From the NCBI GenBank assembly GCA_015657535.1, contig JADHZB010000864.1:3774-21637 (forward strand): 17,864 nucleotides of DNA, given 5' to 3'. The notes under the pieces were generated by a model that saw only the letters and a program-made list of their open reading frames with translations, searched no databases and was not told where the DNA came from. Positions 1 through 8,894 of this stretch are shown here, piece by piece. This DNA is from Nephromyces sp. MM_2019 (Eukaryota > Apicomplexa > Aconoidasida > Nephromycida). A program made the translations under genes and the position numbers. Positions within the stretch are counted from its first letter, which is position 1. Each line of letters starts with the position of its first letter.

Positions 1-660
1 TATATCTGTGTGTGTGTGTGAATCAGAGTATATGTGAATATGAAGGAATGAGAGTTAAATTGAATAAAACTGTGTGAGTTGTGTGAACAGACATATTAGT
101 ACAATTAAATAGTTATTCACACACATATGAGTTGTAATGGTTATTAGCAGTGTTTTACAGAGGTGTTCAATGTGTGTAGGAATATCGAAAGTTGTGTGTT
201 GATTGAAATAATTCAAAAAAATAAAATATGTTCCTATGCAAGTGTGTGTGTGTATATATATATATATATTAATGTGTGTGTGAGTGTTTGTGTTTTGGTG
301 TGTAGGTTTAGTTAGTTGTCTGTGTGTATGTGGTAGTCGGTGTGTATATGTGCATATAGAAATTAAGTATAAATGTAGGGTAATTTATAAGATGTGTGTG
401 TGTCTGTGAATATTGTATTAGAATTTCTAAATAATATGAGGCTCCAAAACAAAAAAAAATATGTTAAACTCACTATAGATTTATTAGATGTGTGTAGAAT
501 ACTTATAATATGCTGTGTGTGTATATGTATTTGGTAATAATTTAACCATTATGTATATCTTATAGTAATTTGGTGTTTGTATAAAAAGGGTTGATTTTGT
601 ACTCGTATATATGATATGTGTGTGAAGGGTTTGATGATTCTCATATTAACAAAGTTATGT
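1..660. other. Non-coding TG-rich block at the left edge
   Basis: No ORF or exon can be supported here. On the + strand the stretch is dominated by TGTG tracts (for example 242-253, running into a (TA)n tract at about 253-269). CACA is nearly absent except around 118-124. It could be the 3' flank of a + strand gene lying to the left or the 5' flank of a - strand gene; the window does not say which. Confidence 0.6.
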
Positions 661-699
661 CTAGCTAAATTGCTTGAGTATTATAACGATCATACTGAG

Positions 700-1321
700 C
701 ACACATTTAAACACACACACACATTCACATATATATAACCACAAAATTCATATACACACACTGTGATATCCCATATTACACACACACACACACACAAAAT
801 TCATATTCACACACGCACCAATTCATACATAAATTCATACATAAATACACACATAAATCCATACATAAATACACACATAAATTCATACATAAATCCATAC
901 ATAAATCCATACATAGATACACACATACACACATAAATACACACAGACTCATACACACAAAAGTATGTGTGTGTGTACTTATTCATAATAATCATACAAA
1001 CACACACACATATACCTATCACTGATAACATCAAACTACACATACAGATATACCTATACTTATAAGTATTATAGACACTCTCACACACTTAAACACATGA
1101 TACCTATAGTAATTATATATAAACACATTTTAACATACAGCTATAAAAACATTTGAATATAATGATTAAAATGAGTACCCAATTGCACACACAAATGTGT
1201 CCTCTCCATCACTTAACATAATTTTTACACAAAATTTTTGAAAAGTATTACACACATTTATATACACACACACTATCAATGTTAGAATCCTCAACTTCAT
1301 TCCTATATACACACATCATCA
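700..1321 (+). other. CA-rich 5' flank of the mitochondrial RNA polymerase gene
   Basis: From about 700 the + strand switches from TG-rich to CA-rich, with pure (CA)n tracts at about 711-722 and 779-796, and it stays CA-rich up to the start codon at 1322. No ORF with protein-like composition is present on either strand. The region must contain the polymerase promoter and 5' UTR, but no TATA box or other defined core element stands out against the AT-rich background. Confidence 0.5.
821..946. repeat. 12-bp minisatellite, about ten units
   Basis: Direct tandem units of 12 bp start at 821, 833, 845, 857, 869, 881, 893, 905 and 917, followed by a shortened unit at 929-936 and a last partial unit at 937-946. 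Three unit variants are intermixed: attcatacataa, atccatacataa and atacacacataa. The reverse-strand translation gives short Cys/Met/Leu/Tyr-rich peptides that are only the repeat read as codons. The array lies in the polymerase upstream region, about 380 bp before its ATG. Confidence 0.85.
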
Positions 1322-4300
1322 ATGTATAAACTGTCGCCTCTGATTACTCACACACACTGTCGTCTTACACACACAATTCACTACACATTTTCGAAATCCT
1401 TTACTGCTACTAAAACATGTTTGAAGGCCTCCCCTTATACAGAAACTCAAACGCCTTATAATGTACACACACATCAGCCTAACACACACACACCTCACAC
1501 TCATCAACCTAGTACAGATCTACCACACATACAGATAACCGATACACACATACCTCACACAGCTAATACATCTAACACATCTAACACACCTGAAGCACAC
1601 ACATCACACATACCTCACACACATCACACATCACACAGACCACACACACATCACACTCACCCACCCCAAACACATTACACACACAATCCTTACACACATA
1701 CACCTCACACACTTCATACATCACACACAAACCAAATCAATTTATCTCAAACATCTACCCCAAACAACCCTCCCTCCACAAGCATTTGGAATGTAGCTCA
1801 ACCTACACACAACCCTTCAAACCATGGAGGTTACACACTCACACCCTATTATTACACACACAATAACACCAATGACGCACACCTTATCTCACCTACACAC
1901 ACAAATGAAATTCATGAACCTACACATGATCTAGGATCCCATCCAAACCTATTTGGGGGAAATTTGGCTATGACATCTACACACTTACACACTACACATC
2001 CACACACACACTATCCCACCCATATCACACACCAAAACCCATCATATAGCCCTGACTACACACACACACCTCTCCAACACCACACACCTACACACACACC
2101 CACACACACACCCACACAAGCACCCAAACATCCCCCACCCATAAAGTCACAGACACATAGAGTTCAAGATAATATAGTAAAAACAAACTTAACTCAACAA
2201 ACTACACACACACACACATCAAAATTTGAGCAGGATGTGTGTAAGCTCCTCACCTTATCAACCAGTGATCAACAGGCCTTATTTGAATGGCTAAAAACAT
2301 CTGATTTATCTTATGTAGATCACCTACCTCCACACATTATCAAATTAATGCACATTTTGGACTATTATTTACTTAATAAGGGGTTGATTATAACAGATAT
2401 AGATGTTTCTACCTTCTTTAAATCGTTATCACATCATTACACACATTTACACACACACACACAAACATCTCAATCACACACATCTGTCACTCTCTATGAA
2501 AATAATACACACACACACCCTGAAATCAATACAAATCCACACACCCATAATGTTAATACACATACATCCCCTCATAATGTTAATACACACACACCCCACC
2601 ATAATGTTAATACACACACACCCCCTCATAATGTCAATACACACACACACCCTCATAATGTCAATACACACACACCCCCTCATAATGTCAATACACTCAC
2701 ACCCCCTCATAATATTAATACAAACACTCACCCTCATAATGTTAATACACACACAAATACTTTAGAAAAACCACAAAATTTGAATAAAGAACACACACAC
2801 ACAACGTCTACCTCTTATTGTAAATCTGGTACAATTTTACACACACAACCATCTACTAATAATCATGATTTTCACACACCTCGCAATTTATCTCCATTAT
2901 CAAATCATCCCCAAATCCAATCAGATCTTACACACATCCCTCAATACACATCACAACCACCTCCCCCCATAACTATACTCCCCCTAAACACACCCTCTCC
3001 TAACACACACACACCTACCCCTTTCCAACCCCCCACCACACACACACCCACACACACCTCACCCCTCTCTCAATCCCCCTCTACACATACACATACACCT
3101 ACAACAAACCATTTGACAAATATATTGAATAATTTATTTCCAAAGGAGTGGTTGAATGAGATTAAATCAAGTATATATTACACACACAATCCTATACCTA
3201 ATAATTGGAAGAAATTATCACAAATGTGTGTAGAGTCAAATCACTTATTACAGAAACGTCAGATAATAATAGAGAGGGCACTCTATGATAAAACAAGGGA
3301 AATGATAGAGGCTGAATATGAAGATTTAAAGGGTAAAGGTTTACACATACACACATTTGCACTTAAACAACATTGGTTACGTTGGATACCTCTTATACAC
3401 ACACACATTGAAGAACGACAAAAATCAACCTCAAATAAATTTTTACCTACACACATTGACCCTTTATTAGTAGCTATAATAACAACTACAACAGCTATAC
3501 AAATGACCTTTAAACCCAAACCAATGGGTGGTTTAGGTAAACCAAATGAGGGGTGTGTATTGTTTGGTGAGACCCTTACTAATGTAGCTTCACGTATTGG
3601 TCAGTGTGTATTGAGAGAGTGTAAAGAGAAGATGTGTGAGGATGAAAAAAATGTGTGGAATAAGGCCAAATGTGTACGTTTGGGTGCAGAATTGTTAGCT
3701 ATACTTACAAAATCTGCTCAGCTTAGAGTTAGTAAAGAATTAGCTATACAACAATTATTAGAAGAAAATGTTGATGAGATTACAAGGGAGAGCGTGTGTA
3801 ATAATCATGATATGGGCGAAGTTGAATTACCTGTTTTTACACACACATTACATTATCTTGCATCCAAACGACGTAAAATTGGTTATTTACAATTAAGGCG
3901 TGTGTGTGCAGAAATATTTGATGCCTCTATATTACCTAGTTCATCTAATAACCAAAATTCATTACTTCATGATTTACCTTATCAACCTATGGTGTGTAAA
4001 CCTCTCCCTTGGAAATCATATGATAAAGGTGGACATTTAACCTTACACACACCTATTATTAGATGGGTAGGTAACCCAAATTATTTTCAACAACTCAAAA
4101 CGATTGATTTATCTTATCTATTAGATGTAGTTACAGCTATTGGTGAAGTTCCTTGGAAGATAAATGGTTATGTATTTGATATTATGAAACAAGCTAGGTG
4201 TGAGAATATACACATTGAAGGTTTACCTATTATGGAGGATGAAATTATACCACAGAAACCTACACACACACTTGATAAGGAAGCTTATCTAGACTATCAA

Positions 4301-5713
4301 AAAACACTCAATTATGTTAAGGGTGAAAATCTTAAGCGCTTATCACAAAGACCTACATTTTCACTCAAATTTCACACTGCAGAATTATATAGAGATGCAC
4401 ACACACTTTATTTTCCACACAATATGGATTTTAGAGGTAGATTATACCCACTCTCACCACATCTCAATCATATGGGTGATGATGTATCTAGAGGTTTACT
4501 TACATTTGCACACCCTCAACCATTAGGTAAGAATGGTTTAGATTGGTTGAAAATACACACAGCTAATTTATTTGGTCATGATAAGATACCTTTCAAAGAT
4601 AGGATCTATTGGTCAGATACACACATAGATATTATCAAACAGATTGCTTATAACCCACTTGATAAATCAACCTTACCCCATTGGTCACACACAGAAAGTC
4701 CATTCCAAATCTTAGCTGCATGTAAAGAATTAGCGGATGCACACACACACACACACCCTGAAAATTTCAACTCATATCTCCCTATACATCAAGATGGATC
4801 ATGTAATGGTTTACAACATTATGCAGCATTAGGGCGTGATTATGAGGGAGGTTTAGCAGTCAATCTAACACCTAGTACACACCCACAAGATGTGTATACA
4901 AAGATTTTAGAGGTTGCACGTGAGCGGATTTATAATGAACTAGTGTGTGAAGATGAAAAGAAGAAATCACTTGCACACACATGTGTACATACACACAATT
5001 TATTACAAAGAAAAGTAATCAAACAGACTGTTATGACTATATGTTATGGTGTAACACGTTTAGGTGCAAAAGAACAGGTTAAAAGACAACTTTCTGATAT
5101 ATTGGGACCGAGTGTAGATACACACACACTCAATCAATTATCTACCTATATTTCTACACACATCTTAGCCTCTGTAGGTGATATATTTAAACAGGCTATG
5201 AAAGTTAAAACATGGTTTGATGAAGTAACCAAAAGAACTAATCAATTAGGTATACCTATGATGTGGATATCACCTACAGGCCTACCCTGTCAACAGCCCT
5301 ATATGAAGAAGAAAGTTGTACGTATACCTACAACTTTACAGTCAATTTCTTTGAATACACACAACACATTAGAAGTAGATAAAGGTCGCCAAAGAATGGG
5401 TTTTCCCCCCAATTTCATACACTCTTTAGATGCCTCACACCTCATCAAAACTGCACACACATGCCTCATAAAAGAGGGTATAAATTTTGTAGGTGTGCAT
5501 GATTCTTTCTGGACACATGCAGGTACTGTAGATATCATGAATAAACGCCTAAGAGAACAATTTGTTGATTTATACACACAACCTATACTTGAAAATTTTG
5601 TACAACAAATGAAGGGTAGATTGGGTAAGAATATGGCTGATTTACCTAATCCCCCTGAATGGGGTAAACTTGACTTAAACCTTATTCAATCAAGCCCCTA
5701 TTTCTTTCATTAG
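1322..5713 (+). CDS. POLRMT: Mitochondrial DNA-directed RNA polymerase, single-subunit T7 type
   Basis: This nuclear gene encodes the phage-type RNA polymerase that transcribes mitochondrial DNA. The 1463-residue intronless ORF carries the full catalytic domain: DFRGR at 1036-1040; motif A with HQDGSCNGLQHY and catalytic D1158; motif B with R1230, K1234, Y1242 and G1243 in the spacing of T7 R627, K631 and Y639; the FIHSLDASH segment; motif C HDSF with H1393 and D1394; and a C-terminus ending SPYFFH, close to the family's usual end. About 630-730 looks like the polymerase N-terminal domain. Residues 1-40 are basic and contain no acidic residue until E41, consistent with a mitochondrial presequence, which supports the ATG at 1322. 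The odd part is the N-terminal 600 residues, rich in His, Thr, Pro and Asn and mostly encoded by CA repeats, with only one ordered-looking island at about 302-375. HT runs also interrupt catalytic-domain loops, for example at 1141-1145. An organellar target other than the mitochondrion is possible but less likely. Confidence 0.96.
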   Translation: MYKLSPLITHTHCRLTHTIHYTFSKSFTATKTCLKASPYTETQTPYNVHTHQPNTHTPHTHQPSTDLPHIQITDTHIPHTANTSNTSNTPEAHTSHIPHTHHTSHRPHTHHTHPPQTHYTHNPYTHTPHTLHTSHTNQINLSQTSTPNNPPSTSIWNVAQPTHNPSNHGGYTLTPYYYTHNNTNDAHLISPTHTNEIHEPTHDLGSHPNLFGGNLAMTSTHLHTTHPHTHYPTHITHQNPSYSPDYTHTPLQHHTPTHTPTHTPTQAPKHPPPIKSQTHRVQDNIVKTNLTQQTTHTHTSKFEQDVCKLLTLSTSDQQALFEWLKTSDLSYVDHLPPHIIKLMHILDYYLLNKGLIITDIDVSTFFKSLSHHYTHLHTHTQTSQSHTSVTLYENNTHTHPEINTNPHTHNVNTHTSPHNVNTHTPHHNVNTHTPPHNVNTHTHPHNVNTHTPPHNVNTLTPPHNINTNTHPHNVNTHTNTLEKPQNLNKEHTHTTSTSYCKSGTILHTQPSTNNHDFHTPRNLSPLSNHPQIQSDLTHIPQYTSQPPPPITILPLNTPSPNTHTPTPFQPPTTHTPTHTSPLSQSPSTHTHTPTTNHLTNILNNLFPKEWLNEIKSSIYYTHNPIPNNWKKLSQMCVESNHLLQKRQIIIERALYDKTREMIEAEYEDLKGKGLHIHTFALKQHWLRWIPLIHTHIEERQKSTSNKFLPTHIDPLLVAIITTTTAIQMTFKPKPMGGLGKPNEGCVLFGETLTNVASRIGQCVLRECKEKMCEDEKNVWNKAKCVRLGAELLAILTKSAQLRVSKELAIQQLLEENVDEITRESVCNNHDMGEVELPVFTHTLHYLASKRRKIGYLQLRRVCAEIFDASILPSSSNNQNSLLHDLPYQPMVCKPLPWKSYDKGGHLTLHTPIIRWVGNPNYFQQLKTIDLSYLLDVVTAIGEVPWKINGYVFDIMKQARCENIHIEGLPIMEDEIIPQKPTHTLDKEAYLDYQKTLNYVKGENLKRLSQRPTFSLKFHTAELYRDAHTLYFPHNMDFRGRLYPLSPHLNHMGDDVSRGLLTFAHPQPLGKNGLDWLKIHTANLFGHDKIPFKDRIYWSDTHIDIIKQIAYNPLDKSTLPHWSHTESPFQILAACKELADAHTHTHPENFNSYLPIHQDGSCNGLQHYAALGRDYEGGLAVNLTPSTHPQDVYTKILEVARERIYNELVCEDEKKKSLAHTCVHTHNLLQRKVIKQTVMTICYGVTRLGAKEQVKRQLSDILGPSVDTHTLNQLSTYISTHILASVGDIFKQAMKVKTWFDEVTKRTNQLGIPMMWISPTGLPCQQPYMKKKVVRIPTTLQSISLNTHNTLEVDKGRQRMGFPPNFIHSLDASHLIKTAHTCLIKEGINFVGVHDSFWTHAGTVDIMNKRLREQFVDLYTQPILENFVQQMKGRLGKNMADLPNPPEWGKLDLNLIQSSPYFFH
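2546..2761 (+). repeat. 27-bp in-frame tandem repeat, eight units, inside the polymerase gene
   Basis: Units begin at 2546, 2573, 2600, 2627, 2654, 2681, 2708 and 2735, exactly 27 bp apart. They encode eight copies of the nonapeptide HNVNTHTPP with small variations, at residues 409-480. The constant spacing keeps the reading frame and there is no insertion or deletion between copies. Each unit is itself built around a short CA run joined to cataatgttaat. The array lies in the low-complexity N-terminal region, far from the catalytic domain. Confidence 0.95.
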
Positions 5714-5910
5714 GTGTGTGAATTTATAGAGAGGTGTGTGTGTGTTTATAGAGAGGTGTGTGTGTGTTTATAGAGAGGTGTGTATGTGTTTATAGAGAGG
5801 TGTGTATGTGTTTATAGAGAGGTGTGTATGTGTTTATAGAGAGGTGTGTATGCGTTTATAGAGAGATGTTTATGTGCTTATAGAGAGGTGTATGTATTGA
5901 TAGAAAAGTA
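5714..5910. repeat. 22-bp minisatellite abutting the polymerase stop codon
   Basis: The core tttatagagag recurs at 5723, 5745, 5767, 5789, 5811, 5833 and 5855, spaced exactly 22 bp, and then in decayed form at 5877 and about 5897. It is separated by gtgtgtatgtg-like spacers. The first, shortened unit starts at the base directly after the TAG stop (5711-5713), so the array would form the proximal 3' UTR of the polymerase transcript. No coding potential is seen. The later units are more diverged than the middle ones. Confidence 0.93.
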
Positions 5911-6010
5911 TGTGTGTGTGTGTATAAAGAGGAATATGTGTAAATGCGAGGAGGGAGTATATATATATATTTTTTGGTAAATTGAACAAAAATTTTGGAA
6001 ACAATACAGT

Positions 6011-6034
6011 GTATATATATATATATATATATAT
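6011..6034. repeat. (TA)n microsatellite
   Basis: An almost pure alternating TA tract of about 22-24 bases in the polymerase 3' spacer. Similar tracts occur at about 253-269, 9184-9200, 10668-10684, 10849-10870, 13372-13404 and at the extreme right end of the window (about 17849-17864). Confidence 0.9.
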
Positions 6035-6348
6035 GTATAATTTTTTCTTATATCATACATTTTTAATCAAGAGTATATACACATATTATGAGATGAAATA
6101 AACACCTCTCATTACACACAAAATTTAATATAATATACAACCATACAAAAATACACATTCTTATAAATCATTATACACTCCAATTTTGTTGTAAAAACGA
6201 TACAATCTTGAAATCAAATTTTTTACTTATTTAATTATTTTAACTCCTTATAACTGTTTAACAGTGTGTATGTGTGTATTTATTTATTTAAATTATATTA
6301 TTTTATATACCTTATTTTTATTTTACAAAGTTTAGGTGTATATATAGC

Positions 6349-6378
6349 TTAAAAATTAAAAAAAAAATTAATTTTTAA
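6349..6378. repeat. Perfect 11-bp inverted repeat with an eight-A loop
   Basis: The arm ttaaaaattaa (6349-6359) is followed by eight A residues and then its exact reverse complement ttaatttttaa (6368-6378). The stem is entirely A/T, so it is weak. In a eukaryotic spacer it may be no more than a composition-driven palindrome or a decayed element end. Confidence 0.7.
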
Positions 6379-7082
6379 ATTTTCTTTATACACACACACA
6401 ATCAACAAGTATAAAAAAACAGACACATCAATAATAAAAACAACAATTTAAATACACTAATAAACACAGTAATACATACATAGTAATAAATACATCAACA
6501 CACACATATCAATATACACATACAACTCACAATTTATATAGATATATAAGACCGTTTATGTGTATGTATATGATCAAATTTTGTTTTGTGTGTATAATTT
6601 TAATTAAAACTGGTTTACTAAAAATTTGTAAAGTGCGATCTAAAATATGTAAAACACTATTGACCCAAATTAACTTTAGGGTCAAAAAAAAAAAGATTCT
6701 ATGTGTGTGTTTATATGTTATATATAGATATACACACATATATATATAAACACACATATCTAGAGTTAGACAGGTGTGTGTTTATAAATTCTGTGAATGT
6801 GTGTGTGTAAAAATGTCTGAATGTGTGTTGACGATTATTTCGTGGGTGTGTATATAAAAATAAGTGTGTGTTTGTAGTTGTTGTATGAAAATCTCAGTGT
6901 ATGTATTAATGTGTAAATATGGCTATATATTTCAAAATTAGATAGAGTGATTTTATAAAGATAATCTTTCAATCACACTATTTACAAAATGTGTATAACT
7001 AGGTGTATGTATATACAAATAATTTGTTAGTAAGGTGTGTAGATATCTCAGTTTTGTGTTTCATCTATAATAAATATGTAAT

Positions 7083-7314
7083 TGTGTATGTGTACATTCT
7101 CCTTTTAACACTAACAAACATTCAAAAAGAATATAAAAATATATGTGTATATATTTTATTGACAAATCAAAACCATCTAAAGAGAATATGAAAATGTGTG
7201 TGTATATATTTTATGATATGCACAAGCCACTTAAAGAGAAAAAAATATGTGTGTGCATATATTTCCTTTATGATGCACACAAACCATCTAAAAGAGAGAA
7301 TAAAAATGTGTGTA
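7083..7314. repeat. Degenerate tandem repeat, about 54-57 bp period, four units
   Basis: Four diverged units share the order: TG-rich start, atatatttt-like centre, an (a)aaccatctaaagaga-like segment and an A-rich end. The ccatctaaagaga-type landmark falls at about 7119, 7173, 7227 and 7284, giving spacings of about 54, 54 and 57. A short ORF at 7143-7364 reads through the last three units and yields repeated MCVYIFYDMHKPLKEK-like peptides. Whether this is translated is unknown; no start context, partner exon or homologue is recognised, so it is listed as a repeat and not as a gene. Confidence 0.7.
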
Positions 7315-7634
7315 TGTGCTTATTTATGTGTAAATTTTCATTTAGGACACACATAGATATGTAAATCTAACAAGGTTAAAAATTTTGTTTGGTGTACATA
7401 TCTTAGGACCTTTACACATTCTTGAATAAATTAATATAAGTAATACACAGGGTGTGCAAACACCTTTTAAAACTAAAAAAAAAAGTTGCCTACACATCCG
7501 AGTATATATAAATGTAATTACAGGTAATGTAAATCTACGAGTATAGTCAATATTCCTTGTGTGTGTTTATCCATTTTTCACTTCAACTACCACACCCACC
7601 CCTCATAATATATTCAAATCTACACACACATATT
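7315..7634. other. Short spacer at the 3' end of the glycosyltransferase gene, no gene seen
   Basis: This AT-rich segment lies between the degenerate repeat array and the stop codon of the minus-strand glycosyltransferase. On the + strand TG tracts give way to CA tracts (about 7590-7630), so in the glycosyltransferase's own sense direction its immediate 3' flank is TG-rich. A 5-bp hairpin with a gcaa loop lies at 7451-7464. Confidence 0.45.
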
Positions 7635-8894
7635 TCAATGACTCAAATCATTGATACTTATCTCTTCTTTGTGTGTAACGAGGCTTTTTTTCTTTAGGTT
7701 TTTTTTACGTTTTGTAACAGTAAAGTAGTATAGAGATGAAAAACCAAATACTGCAATAAAAACTGAACATACACACATACACACCATCAACCAAGTAGAA
7801 ATAGATAGGAAACCCAAGAGGTTCATAATAGCCAATATTGCACATAAAAATGAAGCTACAAGGCCAACTACAAGCTCAACAATAGAGATAAATACACGCC
7901 TAAAATTGGGCCTCTTTAGGTCAGATGAAAGGCTATAATAATAATACCAAATGAAATGAAATCTTGACCCATAAAAGGGAATAAGGCCCAATTTTTTCAA
8001 CATCCAATCCTTATTCCTACGGCAATGAATGTGTATAACACAGGGGACCATACCCGTACCCTTATCAGCTACAGAGTACTTCATTTGTGTGGGGGTAATC
8101 TCACCAAATCTACGTTCAGATACACCCTTTGATTGGACCCATTCACTATAGAAAACTTCCTGGGTGTTGGTAGGTTTAATCATCTCATTATAATCACACA
8201 TATCAACCCTCTTGCCTTCTCTATCTATATAATAGGGCCTATAGAATGGATACTTTTGAGCGGCTGTTGTGTGGTCTAATAATTCAATTTGAGAGTCACT
8301 TCTCCACACATGAAAGAGTGTGCAAGTTGTATCGATTATTATGTCTTGGTTAGGATTATTAATATATAGGGAAGTAAAGTATACCTGATCATTATCCAAG
8401 TTTCCAGGCATATTCTCAAGCATATCTTGTATTGTGTATACATGTCCAATCATTGTACCCGAGTTTAGAAAACGTAGGCCAATGTTTTTGGGGGTAGCTA
8501 TTTTGGGTATAGGGAAATTATCAGACATGTCTTCATCAAATAAACTAATGTGTCCTCCCTCAAAAATACCACTCAAGGGCCCCCAACTCGTACACGCTTC
8601 TGCGCCTACTATAATGGGTGTGCTAAATGATAAGAAACGTTCTAATATTACATTTGCAGGCTGTGTAATTATACAGTCAAATGCATCAATGATAAGTATA
8701 ACATCATTTGGGGGTAATTTCTTACAATAATTGAGTACATGCCTCCACTTCTTTGCAAACCCCCCCCATTTCTCACCCCACCCTAATATTGTTAAATGAA
8801 TACCCACTAATACACATGATTGTATTAATGAATTTAAGTAACCCTCTGTGTGTGTAGCCGGAGTTACAACATGTAATTTTGGTTGTGCTGTCAT
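7635..8894 (-). CDS. PLOD1-3-like glycosyltransferase with two C-terminal membrane helices
   Basis: This predicted GT-A-fold sugar transferase resembles the glycosyltransferase domain of the PLOD (procollagen-lysine glycosyltransferase) family. The 419-residue intronless product begins KLHVVTPATHTEGY like the family domain. D70-A-F-D73 matches the metal-binding DxxD (LH3 D112/D115), AEACTSW at 98-104 places W104 near LH3 W145, FLNSGTMIG at 142-150 and DNDQVYFTSLY at 167-177 match the acceptor/donor region, and VIH with H288 matches the third metal ligand (LH3 H253). The hydroxylase domain of animal PLODs is absent. Instead, hydrophobic segments at about 335-360 and 364-390 form a likely membrane hairpin, followed by a lysine-rich tail. 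No signal peptide is visible at this ATG, which is unexpected for a secretory-pathway enzyme. An acceptor-like AG lies 17 nt upstream with the frame open, so a 5' exon may be missing. The acceptor substrate is unknown; collagen is not implied. Confidence 0.88.
   Translation of the reverse strand: MTAQPKLHVVTPATHTEGYLNSLIQSCVLVGIHLTILGWGEKWGGFAKKWRHVLNYCKKLPPNDVILIIDAFDCIITQPANVILERFLSFSTPIIVGAEACTSWGPLSGIFEGGHISLFDEDMSDNFPIPKIATPKNIGLRFLNSGTMIGHVYTIQDMLENMPGNLDNDQVYFTSLYINNPNQDIIIDTTCTLFHVWRSDSQIELLDHTTAAQKYPFYRPYYIDREGKRVDMCDYNEMIKPTNTQEVFYSEWVQSKGVSERRFGEITPTQMKYSVADKGTGMVPCVIHIHCRRNKDWMLKKLGLIPFYGSRFHFIWYYYYSLSSDLKRPNFRRVFISIVELVVGLVASFLCAILAIMNLLGFLSISTWLMVCMCVCSVFIAVFGFSSLYYFTVTKRKKNLKKKSLVTHKEEISINDLSH

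Larger units (their letters stand above)
5911..7082. other. AT-rich spacer between convergent genes, no gene seen
   Basis: This stretch lies downstream of the polymerase gene and contains mononucleotide A/T runs, a (TA)n tract at about 6011-6034, short TG tracts and no ORF with protein-like composition on either strand. A possible AATAAA polyadenylation signal occurs at about 6096, but such hexamers are expected by chance at this AT content. Confidence 0.5.

Noticed and set aside
776..1088. Two overlapping minus-strand ORFs rich in Cys, Met, Tyr and Val
   Set aside because: They are the 12-bp minisatellite and (CA)n tracts read as codons on the reverse strand, with no domain-like composition.
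2546..2761. Regularly spaced repeats that could be mistaken for a CRISPR array
   Set aside because: Units are contiguous and coding, with no unique spacers, and the DNA is eukaryotic. The same applies to the 22-bp array at 5714-5910.
2403..2765. ORFs in other frames and on the minus strand across the 27-bp array
   Set aside because: They are shadows of the repeat inside the polymerase gene; the main frame alone continues into an intact catalytic domain.
7451..7464. Hairpin ggtgt-gcaa-acacc followed by T residues, resembling a bacterial terminator
   Set aside because: Stem of only five pairs in a eukaryotic spacer; a chance match is likely among so many GT/CA tracts.
8434..8730. 98-residue plus-strand ORF
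   Set aside because: It is antisense to the glycosyltransferase catalytic domain and has no independent support.
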